The position numbers were made by a program, and so were the translations under genes. The notes beneath the pieces were generated by a model. That model was not told the DNA's origin. It ran no database searches and was given only the letters and a program-made list of their open reading frames with translations. This document shows positions 45,210-56,823 of a stretch of DNA of 64,000 bases, piece after piece; positions within the stretch are counted from its first letter, which is position 1, and the number at the start of each line of letters is the position of its first letter. The stretch comes from Geothrix sp. (GTDB lineage: Bacteria; Acidobacteriota; Holophagae; Holophagales; Holophagaceae), in contig NZ_CP126625.1 in NCBI RefSeq assembly GCF_030219325.1, forward strand, positions 3,669,874-3,733,873, read 5' to 3'.

Positions 45210-46493
45210 TCAGGCCCGCTGGACCGCGAAGCCCTGGAAGCCCTCGCCCTCCCAGCGCAGGGGGTGGGGGCGGAAGGTGGCGCTGAGGCCCGTGTTGCCA
45301 TCGACCTCTGCGCCCAGGGCCGCAGGCCATACCTCGGCCGGATGCAAGTCCGGCTGGGCCTCCACCAGCCAGTCCCGGTGGGCGACGCCCTCCTCCGGCA
45401 GCCAGGAGCACACGGCGTAGATGAGCAGCCCGCCGGGGGCCAGGCGGTCGGCGGCGGCGTTGAGCAGGCGTCGCTGGAGGCCCGTCAGGCGGGGCAGGTC
45501 GTCGTGCTTGAGCCAGGGCCACTCCGGGTGTTTCTGCAGGGTGCCGCTGCCGCTGCAGGGCGCGTCCAGCAGGATGAGGTCGAAGGTGGCGCCGCAGACC
45601 TCCAGCCACTCGGCGGCGTCCGCCTGGATCACCTGGGCCTCCACGCCCCGCTGCTGGAGGGTCTGGCGCAGCCGGGCGGCCCGCCTGGGATGCACCTCAA
45701 GGGCTGTGATGGCCGCGCCCGGATGGCGGCGGGCCAGGGTGGTGGTCTTGCCGCCGGGCGCGGCGCAGGCGTCCAGGATGCGGGTCACCGGCCGCTCCCA
45801 CTGGTAGGCCAGCAGGGCCTGGGAGCTGCGGTCCTGCACCATGCCGTCCCCGGCTTCCAGCCAGAGACGGGGGAAGGGGGCCCCCTCCATCAGGCAGAGA
45901 CAATCAGGCAGGCCCCCCACGGGAACCAGCCCCTCGGGAACCACTCCCTGCAACAGGCGGACGTCGGGGCGGGGCGGCTGCTGGAGCCGCGCCCACAGGG
46001 CCTCCAGCTCACCTTCGGCACCATGGGGGGCCAGGGCCGCGTCCAGGGCGCGCGCCACGGCGGGGCTGCGGTCCAGGCTCGCGGGCAGGACTTCGAGCTC
46101 GGCCGCCAGGGCGGCGCGATCCTTGGCGGCCCGGCGCAGCAGGGCGTTCACCAGCCCCTTGTGGGGCAGGAAACCCAGGTCGCGGTCCGCCGCCAGATCC
46201 ACGGATTCATTCACGGCGGCGTGGTCGCTCACGCCCGGCAGCCAGGCCAGCTGGGCCAGCCCCATGGCCAGGCTCACCCGCGTCCCCAGGGGCACGCCGC
46301 GGTCCGGATCCTTCAGCTTGGGTTTCACCCAGGCCTGGAGGCGGCCCCAGCGGCGCAGGCAGAGACCCAGCAGGGCCTGGGCCAGCTGGGCATCCTCCCC
46401 CAGCTCGCGATCCCAGATGTCCGGCACCCGCCCGCCCTCTCCGAAGACTTCGTGCAGGGCGTGGGCGACGTGGATGCGGGCGGGCGTGGGCAT
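45210..46493 (-). CDS. rsmB: 16S rRNA (cytosine-967-C5)-methyltransferase
   Basis: A 427-residue RsmB. The N-terminal NusB-like helical domain (about 1-140, with VNESVDLAADRDLGFLPHKGLVNALLRR) is followed by the catalytic domain. The SAM motif is DACAAPGGKTT, and the catalytic cysteines lie in DAPCSGSGT and YAVCSW. ATG 46493 is chosen because the NusB part begins there; the frame is open further upstream. It is divergent from the OsmC gene. Confidence 0.93.
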   Translation of the reverse strand: MPTPARIHVAHALHEVFGEGGRVPDIWDRELGEDAQLAQALLGLCLRRWGRLQAWVKPKLKDPDRGVPLGTRVSLAMGLAQLAWLPGVSDHAAVNESVDLAADRDLGFLPHKGLVNALLRRAAKDRAALAAELEVLPASLDRSPAVARALDAALAPHGAEGELEALWARLQQPPRPDVRLLQGVVPEGLVPVGGLPDCLCLMEGAPFPRLWLEAGDGMVQDRSSQALLAYQWERPVTRILDACAAPGGKTTTLARRHPGAAITALEVHPRRAARLRQTLQQRGVEAQVIQADAAEWLEVCGATFDLILLDAPCSGSGTLQKHPEWPWLKHDDLPRLTGLQRRLLNAAADRLAPGGLLIYAVCSWLPEEGVAHRDWLVEAQPDLHPAEVWPAALGAEVDGNTGLSATFRPHPLRWEGEGFQGFAVQRA

Positions 46494-46566
46494 GGGGCTC
46501 CGGAGGCAAATCCAGGCTAGCACGCAGGCTGTGGCATCCTGGGCGCAGGCATTCCGGGAGGACCCC

Positions 46567-47013
46567 ATGGCCCACCACTACCCCCTTCAGCTCCACTGGA
46601 CCGGCAGCACCCTCGACGGCACCTACAACCGCAATGCGACCGTCACGACCGCCGGCAAGCACCCCCTGTCGGTCAGCAGCGCCCCGGAATACGCGGGCGA
46701 CGCCACCCGCTGGAACCCCGAAGACCTGCTAGGCGCGGCGCTCGCCACCTGCCACATGCTCACCTTCCTGGCCCTCTGCGCCAAGGCCAAGGTGGAGGTG
46801 GTGGGCTACGAGGACCACGCGGAGGCCATCCTGGACACCGTGGACAAGGTCACGCGCGTCACCCAGGTGCACCTGCGCCCGGTCATCCGCGTCACGCGGG
46901 GCACCAGCATGGCCAAGGTCACCGAACTCTTCGAGAAGGCCCACAAGTACTGCTTCGTGGCCAATTCCGTCACCTGCGAGGCGGTGCTGAATCCGCGGAT
47001 CGTCGAGGTCTAG
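46567..47013 (+). CDS. OsmC/Ohr-family peroxide-resistance protein
   Basis: A 148-residue OsmC-fold protein. The peroxidatic Cys is in ALATCHMLTFLALC (helix pair near 60-72) and the resolving Cys in KYCFVANSVTC, the arrangement of thiol-dependent peroxidases reducing organic hydroperoxides. NPEDLLGAALATC is the family signature. ATG 46567 follows GGGAGGA. nrdR starts 14 bases later and may be co-transcribed. Confidence 0.85.
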   Translation: MAHHYPLQLHWTGSTLDGTYNRNATVTTAGKHPLSVSSAPEYAGDATRWNPEDLLGAALATCHMLTFLALCAKAKVEVVGYEDHAEAILDTVDKVTRVTQVHLRPVIRVTRGTSMAKVTELFEKAHKYCFVANSVTCEAVLNPRIVEV

Positions 47014-47027
47014 CCACCAGGAGCGTC

Positions 47028-47603
47028 ATGCACTGTCCCTTCTGCGGGCACATCGAGGACAAGGTGGTGGATTCCCGCGAGTCCCGCGAGGGCGACTCCA
47101 TCCGCCGCCGCCGCGAGTGCCTCTCCTGCGGCCGGCGCTTCACCAGCTACGAGCGGGTGGAGGAGGTGCCCCTGGTGATCCTGAAGAAGGACGGCCGTCG
47201 GGAGCCCTTCGAGCGGCAGAAGCTCATGAAGGGCCTGCTGGCCGCCTGCCAGAAGCGGCCCGTGTCGCTGGACCGCATCGAGCAACTGGTGGGGGACGTC
47301 CACGCCCGGCTCATGGAGCGTCCCGACCGCGAGATCCGCAGCCGCGAACTGGGCGAGCTCATCATGGACGAGCTGAAGGGGCTCGACCAGGTGGCCTACG
47401 TGCGCTTCGCCAGCGTGTACCGCGAGTTCAAGGACCTGCCCGATTTCGTGAAGGCCCTGGAGGGCCTCATGCACAAGGAGGCCGCCACGGGCCGCGGCAC
47501 GGGCGCCCCGAAACTTGGCCACGACAGCGCAACGCCCCAGCCGCAGGCCCTGTTCCCGGGCGAGACCGTGGACGTGGCCGCCATGAAGTCCCGGAAAAAG
47601 TAG
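47028..47603 (+). CDS. nrdR: Transcriptional repressor NrdR
   Basis: A 191-residue zinc-ribbon/ATP-cone repressor of ribonucleotide reductase genes. Zinc ligands are Cys3, Cys6, Cys31 and Cys34 (CPFC, CLSC). The RRRRECLSCGRRFTSYER DNA-contact segment and the ATP-cone (LVILKKDGRREPFERQKLMKGLLAAC... VYREF) are complete by residue 150. About 40 extra C-terminal residues, unlike the usual 150-160-residue NrdR, end in MKSRKK and look disordered. AGGAG precedes the ATG. It sits directly before lon, a pairing of convenience as far as I can tell. Confidence 0.95.
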   Translation: MHCPFCGHIEDKVVDSRESREGDSIRRRRECLSCGRRFTSYERVEEVPLVILKKDGRREPFERQKLMKGLLAACQKRPVSLDRIEQLVGDVHARLMERPDREIRSRELGELIMDELKGLDQVAYVRFASVYREFKDLPDFVKALEGLMHKEAATGRGTGAPKLGHDSATPQPQALFPGETVDVAAMKSRKK

Positions 47604-47630
47604 GGGTATCCTGGGGTCCGAGGTTTTTCC

Positions 47631-50054
<2,424 letters not shown>

Positions 50055-50140
50055 CCTGCTGGCCCAAACATCGATATAAAACAAGTTGGGGCCTTGTCTG
50101 GCCCGAGCCGGGGCGTTACATTCCCCACCGGAGGGTCACC

Positions 50141-50521
50141 ATGCTGACCGAGGTCTTCTCCCTGGTGCTCCAGCTCCCGCCCCTGGCCTTCGGCCCCGCC
50201 AGGGTCCCCGAGGCCTTTGCGCCGCCCCGGGCCCTGGCCTGCGAGGTCCGTCAGCTCGGCCAGGTCCAGGTGCCAGAACGCCCCCTGCGCCCCATCGCTT
50301 CGGGAAGTTCCCTGGATCCAAGGGACCTGAGGCCGGCTCCGGAGCGCTACCTGGTGAACCGCCCCGTGGACATCCTGCTCCTCCTCGCCACGGCCTATTC
50401 CGGCCGGGCCACCTGGGATGAGACCCCCTGGTCGGTCCGCACCTGGCAGGCCACGGGGGCGGCGGCGCCGGTCCTGATTCCACCCCAGCCGCCGCCCTTC
50501 CTGGCCCCGCAGCGCTGGTAG
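50141..50521 (+). CDS. Hypothetical protein, Pro-rich
   Basis: A 126-residue ORF with a good GGAGGG site before ATG 50141 and a hydrophobic N-terminal stretch MLTEVFSLVLQLPPLAFG. It is rich in Pro and Arg, with a helical middle PERYLVNRPVDILLLLATAYSG. No family recognised. A plausible promoter precedes it (TTGTCT at 50094, TTACAT near 50116). Its stop codon overlaps the parS palindrome at 50520. Some doubt remains whether it is translated. Confidence 0.5.
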   Translation: MLTEVFSLVLQLPPLAFGPARVPEAFAPPRALACEVRQLGQVQVPERPLRPIASGSSLDPRDLRPAPERYLVNRPVDILLLLATAYSGRATWDETPWSVRTWQATGAAAPVLIPPQPPPFLAPQRW

Positions 50522-50535
50522 TTCCACGTGGAACA
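50520..50535. other. parS-like centromere site, copy 1
   Basis: AGTTCCACGTGGAACA contains the perfect 14-base palindrome GTTCCACGTGGAAC (50521-50534), the core of chromosomal parS sites recognised by ParB (the same core is used in Myxococcus). It lies exactly between the stops of two convergent genes. The only other copy I found in the window is inside mnmE. Confidence 0.8.
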
Positions 50536-51855
50536 CTACTTAGCCTTCAAGCTCCCGAGATACTTCCCCAGCAGTTCAGCCTCCTGTTCAGTGCCGGCAA
50601 AGGGCGGCATGCGGTCCAGGTAGGGGTTCAGGGCCGGGTCCAGCTCGCGAAGGGCCTGGATGAAGGCCACGTTGTCCCCCTCGGAGTTGCTGGCCGTGAG
50701 GCCCTTCAGGCCCCGGTAGCCGTCCCGGGTGTGGCAGGCCAGGCACTGGCTCCGCAGGAGGGCCTCGCCCCGGGCCAGGTCCGTGTCCCCCTTCGAGGCG
50801 GCGAAGGTCCGGGCCCAGGCGTTCCGGGGCAGGAAGCCCTCCTTCTGGTACTCCGCCACCTGCTCCACCCGGATGCCGTTGGAGTACATCACGTCCCGGA
50901 TGACGAAGGGCTTGCGGGCCACCTCACGGATCCACTCGAAGCCGCCGAAGCCCCAGCAGGCCAGGAGCAGGCCCAGCAGGGCCAGGGGGCGCCGGAAGGA
51001 GGCGGAGGCGAAGAAGGCCCAAAGCACCAGCAGGCCCGGCACCAGGAAGGCGCCCAGGCCCCAGAGCGCCCAGCGGAACCCGCGGGCCAGGCTGGTGGCG
51101 CCCTTGAGGTTGCCCAGCACCAGCTCCCGCGCGGCCGGGGGGAAGCTCTGGAAGTAGTACCAGCCTGAGGCCACGGCCAGCAGCACGCCCGCCAGGGTGA
51201 AGAGGGCCGAGGGCTTCAGGATCCGCGGCTTCAGCGCCGGCCCTGCGGTGGCCCCCGCCGCCAGGGCCCAGAGCCCGCCCAGAACCAGGGCCACGCAGGT
51301 CCGCAGCAGGAGGCTGGGCAGGTAGGTGGCGTTGAAGAAGCCGTCCCACATGGCGTGGCTGGCGACCCAGCCCTTTCCCGGGCTCAGCATGAAGGTGATG
51401 ATGCCGTTGATGACCACGAGGCTCAGCCAGGCGCAGAGCGCATAGAGCCAGTAGACGGCCAGGCGCTGGCGGGGCCGCAGCCGGTCGTAGGCCCGGACCA
51501 GCACGATGAGGGTGGCCATTTCGCCCACGAAGATCAGCCACTCGATGGCCCAACCCATGACGAAGGCCCGGATGAGGTGCTGGGTGGCCGTGGGGTTCAC
51601 GAGGCCGATGGCCACCCAGATGCCCACGCCGGTGGCCGCCCCGAAGATGCTGGACAGCCAGAGCAGGGCCTTGGCCCGGCCCCGCAGCCAGGCCTGCAGC
51701 TCCAGATCCCCGGCCCGCTGGGCGCGGCCCTCCATGATCGGCAGCCAGAGGCCGGCACCCACCACCAGGTGGGCGATGGAGACGTGGATGATGCTGATGA
51801 GGCCGATGAGCCAGCCGCTGCCGAGGAGGGGGATGTCCCACACGGGATGGTTCAT
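50536..51855 (-). CDS. Cytochrome bd-subunit-I-like membrane protein with C-terminal cytochrome c domain
   Basis: A 439-residue protein. The first 300 residues form eight or nine membrane helices. IHVSIAHLVVGAGLWLPIME and WAIEWLIFVGEMATLIVLVRAYDRL recall the helices of quinol oxidase subunit I that carry heme and quinol residues. After a last helix near 295 comes a periplasmic domain with one c-type heme site, QCLACH (near 379), plus a late Met in DRMPPFAG as likely axial ligand. The upstream gene overlaps by four bases. A quinol-to-cytochrome electron transfer role is inferred; it is too diverged for me to call it CydA. Confidence 0.75.
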   Translation of the reverse strand: MNHPVWDIPLLGSGWLIGLISIIHVSIAHLVVGAGLWLPIMEGRAQRAGDLELQAWLRGRAKALLWLSSIFGAATGVGIWVAIGLVNPTATQHLIRAFVMGWAIEWLIFVGEMATLIVLVRAYDRLRPRQRLAVYWLYALCAWLSLVVINGIITFMLSPGKGWVASHAMWDGFFNATYLPSLLLRTCVALVLGGLWALAAGATAGPALKPRILKPSALFTLAGVLLAVASGWYYFQSFPPAARELVLGNLKGATSLARGFRWALWGLGAFLVPGLLVLWAFFASASFRRPLALLGLLLACWGFGGFEWIREVARKPFVIRDVMYSNGIRVEQVAEYQKEGFLPRNAWARTFAASKGDTDLARGEALLRSQCLACHTRDGYRGLKGLTASNSEGDNVAFIQALRELDPALNPYLDRMPPFAGTEQEAELLGKYLGSLKAK

Positions 51856-52943
51856 GGCCGCTCCTCCCCCACCGTCCGCGGCTGGGTGGCCCAGCGCAGG
51901 ACGATCACCAGCATCACCACCAAGGCCGCCAGCGTCAGCCCGAAGACCCCCAGGGACAGCCAATCGGTCTTGTGGGGCAGGGCCCCGGGCTGGAAGCCGA
52001 AGGCGGCCAGGCTGGCGTCCCGGGCCTGATCCCGCAGCAGGATCATGCCCAGCATCGAGGCCAGGCCCAGGGCGACCGGGGGCCAGACCCCCTTGGCCGG
52101 GGCCCCGGCCTGGCTGGCGGGGATGGCCAGGAACAGGGCCAGCCCCCCACAGGCGATGGAGATCCACATGGTCAGGCTGGGGGCCGTGGTGGCGTTCATC
52201 AGCAGGTCGAAGACGGGGGCGGGCTGCTTCACCAGCAGCCAGGTGCCCCAGGCCCCCTGGCTGGCGGTGGCGGCGATGAACCAGACGAGCCCGGCCCGGC
52301 GCGCGTAGGCGTGCTGCCGCCAGCCCCCCCAGCCCGCCAGCAGCAGGCCCGCCACGGCCGCGATGCCCGCCACCATGTGGAGGTACCGAGGCCACAGCGT
52401 GGGGTCCGCGGTGTTCATGCGGAGGCCGTGAGGCGAGGCGGCCGCGTGGGCGGCCCAGAGGTCGGGGCGGAGGGAGAGCGTGGTGACGTTCACCAGCATC
52501 AGCCCCACGGACAGCAGGAGGAGGGCGCTCAGGATGCCCGTCAGGGTCCGGACTGCGTCCGAGGCCACCGAGCCCACGAAGCGGTACAGCAGCACGTAGC
52601 CCGCCATCAGGAGGGCCAGGAGCCCCGCCCAGGGGATGGCCGTCAGCACGGAGGCGGTGTAGAAGAAGGGGCCGTAGGTCAGCTGCAGGAAGAGCAGGGG
52701 GGCCACCCCCAGGGTGATGGCGAAGGTCACGGCCCCGGGCAGCATGGGGGCCAGGCGCCGCACCAGCTCGCGGTCCTCCGGCTTGCCACGCAGGGCATGC
52801 ACGGCCGCGAGGAGGCTGCCACCCACTCCGAGGTTCACCGCCATCAGGTGCAGGGTGAAGGTGGCCAGCAGCAGGGCCTTAAGCACGGCGGGTGGCATGG
52901 GCAGGGGCAGGGGATCCGGGGACGGGATGGGCGGGAGCGGCAT
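51852..52943 (-). CDS. Polytopic membrane partner of the cytochrome-c-containing subunit
   Basis: A 363-residue protein with about nine hydrophobic helices and no c-type heme motif. The opening VLKALLLATFTLHLMAVNLGVGGSLLAAVHALRG resembles the opening of its partner (HVSIAHLVVGAGLWLPIMEGRA), suggesting paralogous halves. Histidines in helices (TLHLMAV, YLHMVAG) could bind b hemes. ATG 52943 follows CCGGAG; the frame is open further upstream into the antisense of ftsY and is not used. The ATGA overlap with the next gene shows the two form a complex. Confidence 0.7.
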   Translation of the reverse strand: MPLPPIPSPDPLPLPMPPAVLKALLLATFTLHLMAVNLGVGGSLLAAVHALRGKPEDRELVRRLAPMLPGAVTFAITLGVAPLLFLQLTYGPFFYTASVLTAIPWAGLLALLMAGYVLLYRFVGSVASDAVRTLTGILSALLLLSVGLMLVNVTTLSLRPDLWAAHAAASPHGLRMNTADPTLWPRYLHMVAGIAAVAGLLLAGWGGWRQHAYARRAGLVWFIAATASQGAWGTWLLVKQPAPVFDLLMNATTAPSLTMWISIACGGLALFLAIPASQAGAPAKGVWPPVALGLASMLGMILLRDQARDASLAAFGFQPGALPHKTDWLSLGVFGLTLAALVVMLVIVLRWATQPRTVGEERP

Positions 52944-53045
52944 GGGGACTCCGGTGGTCTTACCTGGGATGCCGCCCAGGCTAGCCGGATTCCGGCCTCG
53001 GGGAACCCTGAATGCTTCGGTAGACTGGACCTTCGCGAGGTGTCC

Positions 53046-53957
53046 GTGGGTCTGCTCGGTGGCCTGTTCAACCAGTTCAAGAAGGGCCTGAAGCGCACCC
53101 AGGAGCTGGTGCTGGCGCCCATGGGGCGCCTGCTGGGCCTGCGGCGCCTGGACGAGGCCCAGCTGGAGGAGCTGGAGGATCTGCTGCTGCAGGCGGACCT
53201 GGGCGTGAAGGCCGTGGACCGGCTGATGGCACGGCTCCGCCAGGAGCTCAAGGGGGCCGGGGACGTCGATCCCAAGGCCATCCTGAGGGACGAATTGCTC
53301 AAGCTGCTGCGCCAGCGGCCGCCCCGGCCCTTCACCGCGTCGGGCACCCAGGTGGTGCTGCTGGTGGGCGTCAACGGCGTGGGCAAGACCACCACCCTGG
53401 GCAAGCTGGCGGCCCACCTCAAGGCCCGGGGCGAGGCCGTGCTGGTGGTGGCGGGCGACACCTTCCGGGCGGCGGCCATCGACCAGCTGGAGCGCTGGGG
53501 TGAGCGGGCCGGAGTGCCCGTCATCCGCAACCAGATGGGCGGCGATCCCGCGGCCATCGCCTTCGACGGGGCCACCAGCGCCCTGGCCAAGGGCACGCCC
53601 TGGGTGCTCATCGACACGGCGGGGAGGCTCCACACGAAAGACCACCTCATGAAGGAGCTGGACAAGATCCACCGGAGCCTCCAGAAGGTCATCCCGGCGG
53701 CGCCCCACCGGGTGCTGCTGGTCCTGGACGCCACGACGGGACAGAACGGCCTGGTCCAGGCGGAGGCCTTCGCCCAGGTGGCGGGAGTCACCGACCTGGT
53801 GCTCACCAAGCTGGATGGCAGCGCCAAGGGCGGCGTGGTGGTGTCCATCCTGGACCGGCTCCGACTCCCCATCGCCTTCGTGGGCGTGGGCGAGGGCGTG
53901 GATGACCTCATCCCCTTCGATGCCGAGGCCTTCGTGGATGGCCTGCTGGATGTCTGA
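53046..53957 (+). CDS. ftsY: Signal recognition particle receptor FtsY
   Basis: A 303-residue SRP GTPase of the short form, without the acidic A domain of E. coli FtsY. G1 is GVNGVGKTTTLGKLA (near 109-123), followed by GDTFRAAAIDQLE, DTAGRLHTK and TKLDGSAKGGV; the C-terminus GVGEGVDDLIPFDAEAFVDGLLD is standard. GTG 53046, five bases after GAGG (53037-53040), is preferred to GTG 53040. It docks ribosome-SRP complexes at the membrane. ribD overlaps its end by eight bases. Confidence 0.95.
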   Translation: MGLLGGLFNQFKKGLKRTQELVLAPMGRLLGLRRLDEAQLEELEDLLLQADLGVKAVDRLMARLRQELKGAGDVDPKAILRDELLKLLRQRPPRPFTASGTQVVLLVGVNGVGKTTTLGKLAAHLKARGEAVLVVAGDTFRAAAIDQLERWGERAGVPVIRNQMGGDPAAIAFDGATSALAKGTPWVLIDTAGRLHTKDHLMKELDKIHRSLQKVIPAAPHRVLLVLDATTGQNGLVQAEAFAQVAGVTDLVLTKLDGSAKGGVVVSILDRLRLPIAFVGVGEGVDDLIPFDAEAFVDGLLDV

Positions 53958-55077
53958 GCCCACCCTGAACCCCGAACTCGCCTGGGCCCTGGCCACGGGC
54001 GGGCCCTGGCCCGATCCGGCCGCCCTCGAGGGCGATGCCCGCTTCATGGCCCTGGCCCTGCAGGAGGGCCTCAAGGGGGTGGGCCTCTCGAGCCCCAACC
54101 CGCCGGTGGGCTGCGTCCTGGTGAAGGGGGATCAGGTCATCGGGGCCGGCGTCCACACCCGGGCCGGGGATCCCCACGGTGAGATCATGGCCCTGCGTGA
54201 CGCCGAGGGCCGGGGCGAGGACCCGAAGGGCGCCACGGCCTATGTCACCCTCGAACCTTGCTGCCACCAGGGTCGCACGGGGCCCTGCACCCTGGCCCTC
54301 ATCCAGGCGGGCATCACCCGGGTGGTGGTGGGCGTCCGGGATCCCAACCCCCGGGTGGACGGGGGCGGCCTGGCCATCCTGCGGGCCCAGGGCCTCACCG
54401 TGGAGGAGGGGCTGCTGGGCGAGGCCTGTCATCGCTTCCACGCGCCTTTCTTCAAGCTCATCCGCACGGGCCTGCCCTGGGTGACGCTCAAGCTGGCCCT
54501 GGGCTCCGATGGCGCCCTCGGCCCGGCGGGGCAGACCACCCCCGTGACCCCGCCCGAGATCCAGCGCCTGGCCCACGCCCTGCGTCGGGCCTCGGAGGCC
54601 ATCGTGGTGGGGCGTCATACCATCGAGGTGGATGATCCCCAGCTCACGGACCGCTGGTCCGCCCCCACGGCCCCCCACCGCAGCTTCGCGCGGGTGGTGA
54701 TGGACGAGGGGGGCCAGATCCCCGCTTCCGCGCGGGTGTGGGCGCCCGTGGCCGGACAGCCCGTCTTCCGGGCGGTGATCGGGGATCCCGTGCCCCTGAG
54801 GGGCGTGGAGGACCTGCATCTCCCGCCCGATGGCCGGGGATGCAGTTTGCGGCACCTGTTGCACGAGCTCGCCGCCCGGGGGGTGGGCCGGGTCCTGGTG
54901 GAGGGTGGTGGCACCCTTGCCCGGGCCTTCCTGGACCTGGGCCTGGTGGACGAGTTCCACCGTTTCCAGAGCGATGCCCCCGCCGGCGGCAGCCCCGTAC
55001 TGCTGGCTCTGCCGGGATCCTGGCGCTGCCGCGCCACCGGGACATGGCCCACGGGCCACTGGGAGATCTGGCGCTAG
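53950..55077 (+). CDS. ribD: Riboflavin biosynthesis deaminase/reductase RibD
   Basis: A 375-residue bifunctional enzyme: N-terminal cytidine-deaminase-fold domain (about 25-165) with zinc ligands in DPHGEIMAL (near 76) and PCCHQGRTGPC (near 102-112), then the NADPH reductase domain with FKLIRTGLPWVTLKLALGSDGALG and VLVEGGGTLARAFLD. It converts the GTP-cyclohydrolase product toward the ribitylamino-uracil. The usual HAE at the deaminase site is HGE here, keeping His and Glu. The gene starts inside ftsY, an unusual pairing, and no ribE, ribA or ribH follows. Confidence 0.93.
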   Translation: MSEPTLNPELAWALATGGPWPDPAALEGDARFMALALQEGLKGVGLSSPNPPVGCVLVKGDQVIGAGVHTRAGDPHGEIMALRDAEGRGEDPKGATAYVTLEPCCHQGRTGPCTLALIQAGITRVVVGVRDPNPRVDGGGLAILRAQGLTVEEGLLGEACHRFHAPFFKLIRTGLPWVTLKLALGSDGALGPAGQTTPVTPPEIQRLAHALRRASEAIVVGRHTIEVDDPQLTDRWSAPTAPHRSFARVVMDEGGQIPASARVWAPVAGQPVFRAVIGDPVPLRGVEDLHLPPDGRGCSLRHLLHELAARGVGRVLVEGGGTLARAFLDLGLVDEFHRFQSDAPAGGSPVLLALPGSWRCRATGTWPTGHWEIWR

Positions 55078-55155
55078 CCGACCCTCCTCCCAACCCCTGG
55101 CACGACCTTTGAAAAGACGCCTCGCCCCATCTCCCCACATCCCGTGGAGTCTCCC

Positions 55156-56823
55156 GTGAAGCACGCCCCTCTCGGCCCCGGTTCCCTGGTCGCCACCCTC
55201 CTGCTCCTGGCGGGCTGTGGCGGTTCGAGCGATGGCCCCAGCGCGGTCTCCGTCACCGTCCAGGGTCAGTACGAGAAGCGGGTGCTCTCCACTGCCGGTT
55301 TCGGCGCGGCCCCGACCACCCTCCCCACGCGCTACGCGTACGCCCAGGTGGTGAACAGCGCCTCGGGCCGGGTGGAGGCCGCCGGGACCCTGGGGGCCGA
55401 TGGTACTCGGACTTTCGCGGTCCCCCGGGGCATCACCTTCTTCGTGGCCATCTTCGCGACGACCGAAGTCCCCGCCAGTGCCCCGGGCGGCGGCTTCTCC
55501 TTCTACGGGGGCGTCAAGAATGCCCTTCCGACCGCGACCTACGCCAGCGCCGAGGCCTTCAACCAGGTGCCCACCTGGTTCACCATCAGCGCGGACAGCG
55601 CTGCCAATGCCAGCGGCAACCTCACCCTGCGCGCCCTGGACGCCACCGGGGAGGCTGGCGCCTTTGCCATCGCCGACCAGATGACCACCTTCGCCCTGGG
55701 CATGCGCTCTCTGGAGCCCACACTGCAGCTCCCCGAGCTGTACGCCTTCTGGAATCCCGGCACCACCACCACCTATCCTTCCGTCGCCCTGGCCGCGGGC
55801 GGGTCGGCCATCCTGAAGCAGTCCACCGCCCTGGGCGGGCGGGCCATCTTCCAGCACGAGGTCCGCTATGCCGGACCGACGGCGGCGGATCGGGGCGCCG
55901 ATGCCTACAACGACAGCCTCCTCCTGGAAGCCTGCGCCCGCCTGCTCTTCGCCGAGGACAGCCTCGCCTACGCCAATGGCACCTTCGGCCAGATCGTCCG
56001 CCGGGACAACGACAACGGGTTCGTGGCCCCGGGGGACGCTTCGGAACCCGCCATCGCCTTCGTGGGTGGCTTCAGCAGCTTCCTGTCCAGCGCCTTCCGG
56101 AACGACCCCTCCAGCTACGAGGTGCCCGCGGGAGGCGGCCTGCCCACGGTCTTCCGCCTGGACCAGCACACGGGCTTCATACCCACGGGCGGAGGCGAGT
56201 TCTATGCAGGCTCCGTGGCCCGCACGCTCTGGGGCATCTGGAAGAACAATGCCGTCTTCAGCGACAGCCAGGCGGGGCTCGGCACCCTGTGGAGCGCCAC
56301 CATCCCCGCAACCGCCTCGTTGGGCTACGAGTACGGCAACACACCGCTCGCCTGCTATCCCACCTACCTGACCGGCCTGCGCCGTCTGGCGGGGCCCACG
56401 GCGTCCAACGCGATCCTGGATGAGCTCGCCCTGGAGAACGTGGGCAACGGCACGGACCCCACCTCGGGGCTCTACCTGAACGGCACCACCCTCTGGCGCC
56501 TGCCGGCGATCCCCTTCACGGATTCCGGCACCTTCCCCACCTATGCGGCCGGGTGGTCCTTCGACTGGAACCAGGCCCAGGCCTTCCGGTTCAGCCACAT
56601 CGGCGGAGCCCGCACCTTGACCCTCAGCACCTCCGGGGCGGGCTTGGTGCTCGAGCTCTTCGACAGCGTCGGCTTGGTGCGACTGGCCACGGCCTCCTCC
56701 TCCGGGAGCGGCGTCATCAGCCTGCCCGCCCTGCCGGCCGGCACCTATGTGGTCCGGGTGCGGGTGGATCCCTACGCGACTTACCCTAACGGAAACATCA
56801 ACTACAATCTTTTCGTGAATTAG
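55156..56823 (+). CDS. Large lipoprotein of unknown function
   Basis: A 555-residue lipoprotein; GTG 55156 with GGAG upstream opens VKHAPLGPGSLVATLLLLAGCGG with lipobox LLAGC. The body is Thr/Ser/Gly-rich. An N-terminal beta-sandwich-like section (about 35-135) precedes a helical region with AYNDSLLLEACARLLFAEDSLAYANG. The last 90 residues, RTLTLSTSGAGLVLELFDSVGLVRLATASS... LPAGTYVVRVRVDP, look like a bacterial pre-peptidase C-terminal or similar beta domain. No catalytic motif seen. Its TAG overlaps the stop of thiS on the other strand. Confidence 0.75.
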   Translation: MKHAPLGPGSLVATLLLLAGCGGSSDGPSAVSVTVQGQYEKRVLSTAGFGAAPTTLPTRYAYAQVVNSASGRVEAAGTLGADGTRTFAVPRGITFFVAIFATTEVPASAPGGGFSFYGGVKNALPTATYASAEAFNQVPTWFTISADSAANASGNLTLRALDATGEAGAFAIADQMTTFALGMRSLEPTLQLPELYAFWNPGTTTTYPSVALAAGGSAILKQSTALGGRAIFQHEVRYAGPTAADRGADAYNDSLLLEACARLLFAEDSLAYANGTFGQIVRRDNDNGFVAPGDASEPAIAFVGGFSSFLSSAFRNDPSSYEVPAGGGLPTVFRLDQHTGFIPTGGGEFYAGSVARTLWGIWKNNAVFSDSQAGLGTLWSATIPATASLGYEYGNTPLACYPTYLTGLRRLAGPTASNAILDELALENVGNGTDPTSGLYLNGTTLWRLPAIPFTDSGTFPTYAAGWSFDWNQAQAFRFSHIGGARTLTLSTSGAGLVLELFDSVGLVRLATASSSGSGVISLPALPAGTYVVRVRVDPYATYPNGNINYNLFVN

